DNA of 64,000 nt from Spongilla lacustris (lineage: Eukaryota > Porifera > Demospongiae > Spongillida > Spongillidae). Positions within the stretch are counted from its first letter, which is position 1. Each line of letters starts with the position of its first letter. Below are positions 55,721 through 64,000 of the stretch, in pieces. The stretch is from positions 3,601,026-3,665,025 of the forward strand of contig OX442417.1 of the NCBI GenBank assembly GCA_949361645.1, given 5' to 3'. A model generated the notes under the pieces. The model was not told the origin of the DNA, did no database searches, and worked only from the letters and a program-made list of their open reading frames with translations. Position numbers and translations under genes: made by a program.

Positions 55721-56180
55721 GCTGAACACTATATAATGTCCCTTGATGAAATCACATTGAAGTATTGCCAAAGGATACAGACTGATATACTTGCAGGGGG
55801 GGAGGGGTCGGAGGGGGAAGGATTTACCACCCCCCCTCCCCCCAGTTTTATCTTGAGCATGTCAGTATATTAATTAGTACTAGTGCTACAGGCCTCAAGG
55901 AAGCGATCAAGCACAATATTGACTATTATACATGTATTCGTTGCCACCTTACGACCGTTTAAACGTTGAAGCAGACAAAGCTTATTGGAGGTTATACACA
56001 GCCAAATAAGACCCTGTGCTAAGCTTAATCTCCAGACATTGGAATGTAGACAACCACCGTTTAGCAATATTCTTGTGGCAGGAGTGCAGCTTATGAGAGA
56101 AGTATTAAATCTTAAATCCTTCGATCCTTCTACAACTGATGCCACAAGTGATTCGGTGCTCTGGAAAGAATTTGCGTATA
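55721..56180. other. G/C-run spacer, no gene recognised
   Basis: A G-rich then C-rich stretch at about 55795-55850 could fold on itself. The remainder shows no domain or repeat match. Confidence 0.35.
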
Positions 56181-56345
56181 GGCACCTCTCCCGCCCAGAT
56201 AGGGGGTATATGGTGGAGCGCTGTAAGCTCCCCTATCGGGGTCTGGAGCGGAGCCCCTGAAGCTAACGCTTCTTGCGTAGACCCCCCCCCCCCCCCCCAA
56301 GTATGCAAAAACTGCACTAAAAACAGGTCGAGGCTGGGGAGCCAC
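56181..56345. repeat. hAT-type subterminal hairpin fragment
   Basis: GGAGCGCTGTAAGCTCCCC and GGAGCGGAGCCCC, then a C run and ATGCAAAAACTGCACT, correspond to about 3290-3410 of the hAT remnant. It is a second, truncated copy of that element's end. Confidence 0.65.
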
Positions 56346-56589
56346 AGATCAAGCGCTCAGCCTATATGCATGTTCAAAGCGCCGATAAATCGCCGCGATA
56401 ATGTTCCAAACGCTTGGTTAATATCTATTGTAGTACTGAAATCACCGTGCAGCTCCCTCATCGAAGTCGGAGCCTGCAACTTCGTTATATTAAAAAAAAA
56501 AAAAAAATCATTGAATCCTTCAAAAAAGGTTTGATTTTCTCTTTTTAAAAATTACATTACAATGAATTGTGCTATGCATTTGCTAGCTG

Positions 56590-57345
56590 CTCAGACAAGA
56601 GGAAGGATTGTTGCGACAGCTGACACCCCAAGATCCTACATTGTCTTCACTTCTGGAGGCATTGTTCGTAATCGCCAACACCTTATAATGGTCAGCCATA
56701 GCTGCCACCATCTAATGATTGCCAATTTAATAATAATCCCTCCCACCCACAGCACATGCACAGTATATACACCAAATACAATTAACACTACACAAGAAGT
56801 GACTTAAAGCACTGAAATACAACTTAAATACTAGCTGATTAGTTAATATCAATCATGTGTGTGTCTTACTACATTACAAAGTCTCATCTCCTACGTATAT
56901 ACTGACGTACATTTATTTAGTTACTACGATAAGCGACACAAGGCTCTAGCACAATCAGAATTAAACAATGAAACAGAGGTTTAGGTTCGAACGGGTGACA
57001 AATATACAAGAGGAAGGATTGTTGCGACAGCTGACACCCCAAAATATCCTACATTGTCTCCACCTCTGGAGGCATTGTTCGCAGAAATCGCCAACACCAG
57101 CCTTATACTGAATGGTCCCAATTGCCGAATGGCACTATGTCATGTCAGTAAAGATTGCCAATTTAATAATAATCCCCCCCCCCCCCCCCCCCCCAAAAGC
57201 GCATACACGGTATACTGATACACCAAATAAATTAACACTACACAAGAAGTGATTTACAGCACTGAAATACTAGCTAATTAGTTATATCAATCATGTGTGC
57301 ATACGCATGCGTCTTACTACATTACAAAGTCTCATCTACTACAGT
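56590..57345 (+). repeat. Direct duplication upstream of copy 3
   Basis: AGAGGAAGGATTGTTGCGAC at about 56599 and again at about 57010, each followed about 190-230 bp later by ACATTACAAAGTCTCATCT (56870s and 57320s). Two tandem units of about 400 bp form the upstream region of copy 3. The second part also matches 6495-6605. A C run of about 18 bases lies near 57177. This may be promoter or 5' UTR sequence. Confidence 0.65.
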
Positions 57346-57418
57346 TACTCTTCTTTATTTCTTTTCCCGATTGAAATGGATATTGAATGTTATAATATAT
57401 TAGTTATATTGATGAAAT

Positions 57419-57441
57419 GTTACTTTTAATCATCATGCAGG
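57419..57441 (+). promoter_or_regulatory. Candidate 3' splice site just before the start codon
   Basis: TTACTTTTAATCATCATGCAG then G and ATG. Copy 2 has the same arrangement (TTACTTTTAATCACCATTGC then TTTCAG, T, ATG). Conservation of a pyrimidine tract and AG suggests an intron in the 5' UTR ending 1 nt before the coding start. Confidence 0.45.
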
Positions 57442-60400
57442 ATGAATTACAAAACATTACCTGCTGCAGCAAGAACTGGTCTACCCCTCCTACTGATGGT
57501 CATTTTGGGCTTGCCTCATAGTGCATCTTTACAGTATGACCACACCTACTATGTCACTCCAAATGTTTCCTTGTGTACCAGTATCAATAATACCTGCTAT
57601 GAATTAAAAACGTATTTCAATAATGCTTCCTATTACTTTCAATCTGGAACAGAATTTATATTTTTGCCAGGTGTACACCTGTTAAATTTAGGAAGTATTC
57701 TTTCAGTACAGGACATTGTGAACATACGTTTGGTAGGATCAGATAACTTCACACAACGTTCAGTGGCTGTGGATGTTGAAGAATATGGATTTGACCCTTA
57801 TGCTTATGACAACAATATCACATACCTTCAATCATCAACAATCATCTTATGCACTAATCCATCCGCACTTTCGTTTTCCAATGTTACAAACCTTACTCTT
57901 GCAAATTTCACCATACTCAACAGTGGACAATACTTGACTAATGCAAGTATCAGCCTAACCACATTATACAATCTTCTGATCGATGGTCTCTCAGTTCAGA
58001 ACAGCTCAGGATATGGCCTCTATGGAATGAATGTGTTAGGTCAGTCACAGATAATGAGGTCATCATTTGTAGGCAATAACCAATTTGTGAAAAATAATTT
58101 ACAAGTTGGGCCCATCAGGAATTGCTTCAATGAAACAGGGAGTTTATACATATTCCCTGTATTATCTGCATACAAGGGTGGAAATGTAGAGTTTTTATAC
58201 TCCAGTGTAAGCCTCCCTTATTATTCAATTATTGAACTTAAGATTTATTTGGTTATATTGGCTTTAGGAATTAATAATGACTCTAATGCAGGTGCAGGGT
58301 TATCATTTATCTCAGATGAGTCCCTGCATAATAATCTGAATATTAGCATAGATGGTTTAGTCACGTACAGAAATCATGCAGATGATGGTGCTAATTTATA
58401 CATAAATATATATTCACCTGTTTCCAACATAACACTCACCAAAATATTCAGTGCATATGCTACATCAGTAGCAACTGGTGCATTGTATTCCATTGCATCC
58501 TCAAACGCATGGTTTACAGTCAAAAACGCAACATTTGAATGCAACTTTTCAGAACAGGAACTTGGTTCTTCCCTAGCTATCATATACCTATCAGCCGTAT
58601 TCTGTATTGCTGAACACATATTCACACAGGATCAAAGCATGAATTCATTGTACATCTTCAACTTCAATAGTAACAAACAAATTGGGCTGATATCTATTGC
58701 AAATTCATCATTTCAAAACTGCAAAGTACTTTTTGTTGGATTGAAGACAATACAATTTGATGCCTACAACCAATTTGTACGTTCTGAAATTACATTACAA
58801 AATTCTAATATTTATTTAAGGCAAAATAATACCTTTATTCAATCTAGTATAACTATTCAATCTTCTATGTTAGTTCTTCTAGGCAGTAACATCTTTAGCA
58901 GCAATCGTGATATCATTAAAGGTGGTGCTATATTTCTTCAATCATCTTATCTAATATTCTCTGCAAATTCCAATTCAATGTTTATTAATAACACTGCTAC
59001 TTATGGAGGAGCTATATATGTTAATTCACAATCCAACTTAAATTTCCAGTCACCTACAAAATTGTCATTCATTAATAACACAGCATTGTTTACAGGAGGA
59101 GCCATATATGTTGAAACACGAGCCAGTATAATATGTTTCTATTTTCTTCTTCATTGCACTGACATTGATGGTGTCCATCTTTATTTTGAAGGCAACTATG
59201 CTGGAGATGCAGGCAGTGTGTTGTATGGAGGCAATATTGATACTTGTCAAATAACATACACGTATAGTAATCCAAATTGCAAGTATAATTCAACATACGT
59301 ATTTGATAGCATCACTGAAATTGGCTACCATAATCCATCTACATCACTGATATCATCTGATTCTCCATGTATATACCCTTGTGAATCATTCACCAATCCT
59401 TTATGTTTAACTGGTCAAAGTGTTTCTTTATATCCAGGACAAATGCCTACAATGACATTCATAACTGTTGGCCAGAGAAATACTATTGTTCCTACAGTAA
59501 TCTTGGTTTATTCAAACTCTGGCAATAGAGTTATTAATGTTTTCAGAACACTCAAACAGTGCAGTTCTTATCAGGTATCTTATGTCTTTGAGAATGGAAC
59601 TATGAAACTCGTATCTGAAGGTGGTTTGAATTATTATTCACTTGACATTAGTATTTTACCATGTCCAGTTCTATTTACAAATGGCAATCTCACTTCATCA
59701 TGTATATGTGACCCTCTGTTACAGAGGTACAACTTGGCATGTAATATCAGTGATGTAACAGTACTGAATACAGGAAACATATGGATAGGTCTCACATCCC
59801 AAGGTGCTGCAGCATTTCAAGATCCATGTCCATTTGATTATTGCACAAGAAATAAAACAATCTATGTACTAGATTTGGACAGTCAGTGTAGCTACAATCA
59901 TAGTGGAGTACTGTGTGGGGATTGCCAAGGGAACCTGAGCATGACATTTGGAACATCTCGATGTTCAAGCTGTTCAAACTATTACCTTCTGCTAATCATT
60001 GTGTACATTGTGATGGGAGTGCTTCTGGTCGTGGTGTTATTTATATCAAAGTTCACAGTTGCTAATGGTGCTTTGAACGGAATAGTGTTGTATGCAAACC
60101 TCATCAGAATTAATGATACTATATTTTTCCAAAACAGAAGTGGCTATTCATCCTTCTAGTCTGTACTCATAGCTTGGATCAACCTTGACTGGGGTATTGA
60201 GACCTGTTTCTATAATAGAATGGACAGCTATGCTAAAACATGGCTACAGTTTGTATTTCCTACATTTTGTATTTGCCTGGTAGGGTTGATAATTCTTGCA
60301 GCACAATACTCCTCTAGTTTATCTAAGCTTTTCAGGTTCAATGCAGTCCCAGTACTGTCCACTCTTGTGCTCCTATCATACTCAAAGATCTTACAAACCA

Positions 60401-61098
60401 TCATCACCATATTCTCACCTGTTTCCCTCAATACAATGAACAGTGCTGCAGATTCTTATGTATGGCTATATGATGGAAATATTGAATATTTAGGACAGAA
60501 ACATCTTGCTCTATTTTTATTTGGTTTAATGCTCATAATAATAATCATCATTCCATACCTTGCCATTCTTCTGATGGCTCCTTGTTTACGCACGAGATCT
60601 CATTGGAGGGGCCTTCAATGGGTGAACAAATTGACGCCATTTCTTGACAGTTATCAGGCACCATTCAAAGATCGTTATCGCTTCTGGCCAGGTGTTCTTC
60701 TATTTATCCGTCTCCCTCTGTACCTGGTGTTCATGGTGTCAGATAGTACACCAGTGAAGATGTTAGCCATCATAGCTTGTGTTCTTATGTACCTGTGCAT
60801 TGCAGTGGGCTTATCTGTGTACTAGAAATGGTCTGATCTTCTGATTGAAATGGCCTTTATTATAAATATTTCAATTCTTTCAGCCTCTGTTGCTATTAAT
60901 AATAGAGGATCACGTGAAATAATGATATGCATTGGTGTGACTTGTGCTGTGGTACTTACAGTATGCATCATTGTGTATGAAAGGGTTAAGAATATGTGCA
61001 GGAAGGTGCCAGTGCAGGGAGTGGATGAAGAAAGGAAACCATTGCTGAATGCGGATTATGTTAACAGTTATCGTGAACCTCTTCTGGATGATTCTTGA
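57442..61098 (+). pseudogene. Beta-helix/multi-pass membrane protein copy 3, full length with two TAG codons
   Basis: One continuous frame of 1218 codons, broken only by TAG at 60157-60159 (TTG Leu in copies 2 and 4) and TAG at 60823-60825 (AAG Lys in copies 2 and 4). Residues 1-30 form a signal peptide. About 30-840 is an extracellular Asn/Ser/Thr-rich region with many glycosylation sequons. GGAIFLQSS, FINNTATYGGAIYV and FINNTALFTGGAIYV repeats near 495-555 are the GGAI/FxxN pattern of Pmp-type right-handed beta-helices. A Cys-rich segment (C..C at about 820-845) leads into eight or nine membrane segments from about 848. Between them lies RSHWRGLQWVNKLTPFLDSY. The cytoplasmic tail ends YREPLLDDS. 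I call it a pseudogene because of the stops. If they are assembly errors or rare alleles, this is the one intact member. Confidence 0.85.
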
Positions 61099-62586
61099 GT
61101 AAAACATGTGACGTTTTAGATTATGATTATTTGCAATGAATCATTAACGTAATTGTAAATGTGTGATGTATATGATATGTCATGATAATATATGCAAATA
61201 ACATTTCCAATGAGATGGTTGTGGTGGTATCTAGTATTTGAGGGAACAGTGCTATAGAAAGCAGTGAATCAAGGGGATACAGTAATGGTGGTCATAAGAC
61301 CTAGTCCTGCAATAGGAGTGAGGTCACCACCATGTTTCTGCTTAAGCTAGAGTATGAGGAAATTGATCTTGGGAGGGGCTAATGAGGGTCACTTGGTCAG
61401 AAGATAATGATGACTCTTCTACTGCTTTTCCTAGATATGAATTATATTCATGCAGCAGCCTTGAGGCAAAGATAGAGGACCCACAGCAAGCAAACTGATA
61501 TTGGGAGGTCCCAGGACATCTTGGAAATGATGCAGGAGAGTCATCATTATCTTGTGACCATGCTGCCCTGGTACTATAGCCATTGTACCAGGGCAGCTCC
61601 TGGTTAGTAACAAAAATGTTAATCCTCACATCAAAAACCTTTTTTACTAGCCCATAAGCCCAATAATTCTAAACAATAATGTACTCTATTTTGTGAACAG
61701 CACTCTTACCATGAGGGTGTTCTACAAGGGGATAATTTGGGGCAATCACTTTTCTGTCTGCATCCACCATGCTGAACGACCTTGATGACATCACCTTTGA
61801 ATACATTTTAGATATGTGAAGGATGATGTCAAGCTGGTGTGGAAAGACAATATTAAGGAGGTGGCCTGGAACATTGCATGAAATCAGTTAATTGCTTATG
61901 TCTACAATGGGAGCACTTTAATGTCTGATTTTGTAAAGAACTGGCCTGATGACTCGACCATTCTTGATGGCAGACCAGCATCCTCAAAGTCAAGGACTTG
62001 AGGAAATGATATTTAATCAATGGAAATTAGTCTTAGGCTAATTGGATAATTGGAATGTAGTGAGGACTTGAACAAAAAATAATCGATTACCAAGGATCCA
62101 TATTTAATTACAGCCTTGACACAATACCTTGTTACATACAGCATTGTTATGACCTTGTGATGTACAACACCTTTTGATGCCATACTTTAATTTGAATGGT
62201 GCATAATTGTAACACTTTGGATCGGAAGATTTTTTGTTGGACGTAAGTACAATTTTTAAGTCAAATTATACAATACATGTACAAAACATACTACCACCAT
62301 ATGGCATCATTCAAAGGAGGAGAGAGGGTTGGAGGCAAAGTTTCCAAAATGGATGCAAGCTTTCCCCCTCTGAATGGTAACTGAAAATGTTTGCATGAGG
62401 TATGCTAGAGAGCTTTTGTCACCTGTGGTGTTTGCAATGTGGTGACCCAAGTCCATAACAGGAGTGATGGAAGGTTGTTGTTTTTTATTTATTTAATGTA
62501 TAATAAAATGTTAGAATAACATGCCCTCCCTGTAACTTCCCTACGCCTACAGATGGATGATCCCACAACCAGGATAGCTATTGGCC
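61099..62586. other. 3' flank of copy 3 with short inverted repeats
   Basis: About 61230-61335 matches the flanks of the other copies. TGATGACTCT and AGAGTCATCA (about 61408 and 61527) and the hairpin CTGCCCTGGTAC/GTACCAGGGCAG (61563-61602) form a small foldback that partly recurs near 63890-63960. About 61905-62045 is an inverted copy of the TIR unit at 22289-22390. No gene. Confidence 0.5.
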
Positions 62587-63657
62587 CTCACTAATCATTG
62601 TGTTCATTGTGATGGGAGTGCTTCTGGTAGTGGTGTTGTTCATATCAAAGTTCACTGTTTCTAATGGTGCTTTGAATTGAATAGTGTTATATGCAAACCT
62701 CATCAGAATTAATGATACTCTATTTTTCCAAAACAGAAGTGGCTATTCATCCTTCTTGTCTGTACTCATAGCTTGGATTAACTTTGACTTGGGTATTGAG
62801 ACCTGCTTCTACAATGGATTGCACAGCTATGCTAAAACATGGCACAGATTGTATTTCCTATGTCTCTTATAGCAGTGGAAATTCTTGCAGCACGATACTC
62901 CTCTAGTTTATCTAAGCTTTTCAGGTTTAATGCAGTCCCAGTACTGTCCACTCTTGTGCTCCTATCATACTCAAAGATCCTACAAACCATCATCACCATA
63001 TTCTCACCTGTTTCCCTCAATAGTGCTGCAGATTCATATGTATGGCAGTATGATGGACATATTTAATATTTAGAACAGAAACACCTTCCTCTGGTTATAT
63101 TGGGATTTTTGGTCACAATACTGCTCACCATTCCGTATCTTGCCATTCTTCTGATGGCTCAGAGGCCTTCAATGGATTAACAAACTGAAGCCATTTCTTG
63201 ACAGTTACCAGGCACCATTCAAAGATCGTTATCGCTTCTGGCCAGGTGTTCTTCTATTTATCCGTCTCCCTCTGTACCAGGTGTTTATATTGTCAGATAG
63301 TACACCAGTGAAGATGTTGGCCATCATAGCTTGTATTCTTATGTAACTGTGCATTGAAGTGAGCTTATCTGTGTACAAGAAGTGGTCTGATCTTCTGATT
63401 GAAATGGCCTTTATTATAAATATTCACTTCTTTCAGCCTCTGTCATTGCTATTGATAATAGTGGACCAGGTGAAATAATAATATCCATTGGTGTGACTTG
63501 TGCTGTGGTACTTACAGTATGCATCAGTGTGTATGAATAGGTTAAGAAAATGTGCAAGATGGTGCCAATGCATGGAGTGGAGAAAGAGAGGAAACCATTG
63601 CTCAAGGAGGAGGATTATGTAAATAGTTATCTTGAACCTTTTCTAGATGATTCTTGA
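62587..63657 (+). pseudogene. Membrane protein copy 4, decayed 3' half
   Basis: Homology starts abruptly inside the first membrane segment (LIIVFIVMGVLLVVVLFISK) and runs to TGA at 63655-63657. The whole extracellular beta-helix part is missing. Lesions include TGA near 62678 (TTGAATTGA), a frameshift near 62845, TAA near 63063, a deletion of about 30 bp near 63160 removing the RSHWRGLQ start, TAA near 63344 and TAG near 63538. The tail has drifted (YLEPFLDDS). It is the most decayed copy and clearly not functional. Confidence 0.85.
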
Positions 63658-64000
63658 GTATATTATTAATGACTATACACGATGATGTGTGATGTATAAT
63701 TGTAATGATTTCATGAAAATGTAAGTATAATGTTCAATGAGAAAATTACGTTGGTGTTATCTAGCATATATTAAAAATGGGATAGATTTATTCTAATCAC
63801 AATGTCTAGTCCTACAAATAAGGTATGGTCACCACCACCTATATACTAAAACCTGACCCAAGGAGTTCGAGCAAAAAGAAATCGATCTGGAGAGGTCCAA
63901 AGACTTCTTGCGAAACAATGTAGGAAGGTCATCATTATCTTCTGACCAAGCTGCCCAATCGCTGGCCCATTCATTCAGTCTTGTTATTAACAACAATGTA
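63658..64000. other. 3' flank of copy 4
   Basis: About 63755-63850 matches the flanks of copies 1-3 (GGTCACCACCACCT block). About 63890-63960 resembles 61490-61570. No gene. Confidence 0.5.

Overview
The window looks like a stretch of an invertebrate animal nuclear genome, most likely a marine sponge. The evidence is an AT-rich background, a local family of large single-exon membrane proteins with GGAI/FxxN beta-helix repeats of a type I associate with sponges, and a dense mix of animal-type mobile elements (Ty3/gypsy, hAT, pogo-like, LINE and DIRS-like remnants). The species call is inference. I recognised no rRNA or tRNA genes and no bacterial operon structure.

Host gene layer: one gene family occurs four times on the + strand. 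Copy 1 is only a C-terminal end at the left edge (3-245). Copy 2 (10011-18779) carries frame lesions and is split by a complete, apparently very young Ty3/gypsy retrotransposon (12958-18059) with identical 135-bp LTRs. Copy 3 (57442-61098) is full length except for two TAG codons. Copy 4 (62587-63657) is a decayed 3' half. Their 3' flanks, and the 5' flank of copies 2 and 3, are also duplicated, so the family spread by segmental duplication.

Mobile layer, left part (2-31 kb): a broken hAT transposase (3527-5065, minus), a pogo-like MITE nested in another inverted-repeat element (5079-5803), a Ty3/gypsy polyprotein tail (6613-7200, minus), two copies of a GGGGCGGAT-ended non-autonomous element (2016-2576 and 20444-21178), a foldback MITE (21429-21732), a 1.9-kb TIR element (21743-23626), LINE remnants (25.8-27.5 kb), a minisatellite (28.84-29.34 kb) and a DIRS-like Gag ORF followed by an oligo(A) tract (29446-30111, minus).

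Mobile layer, centre (31-51 kb): this is the most unusual part. Two giant palindromic elements lie head to tail with only TATA between them: G (about 30998-42086) and E (42091-50730). Both end in TGGGACAG-type termini at TA targets, have inverted arms of 1 to more than 3 kb, and are filled with satellite-like arrays that differ between the two. An 816-bp foldback (42127-42942) sits inside the left arm of E with TA on both sides. A third arm begins at 50762. A hAT transposase pseudogene lies inside G.

Right part (51-57 kb): a decayed minus-strand gene (about 51850-54014) has a Cys-rich module and RING finger resembling the RAG1 N-terminal region. A roughly 1-kb array of 22-bp repeats appears to have grown out of its own coding sequence just after the RING.
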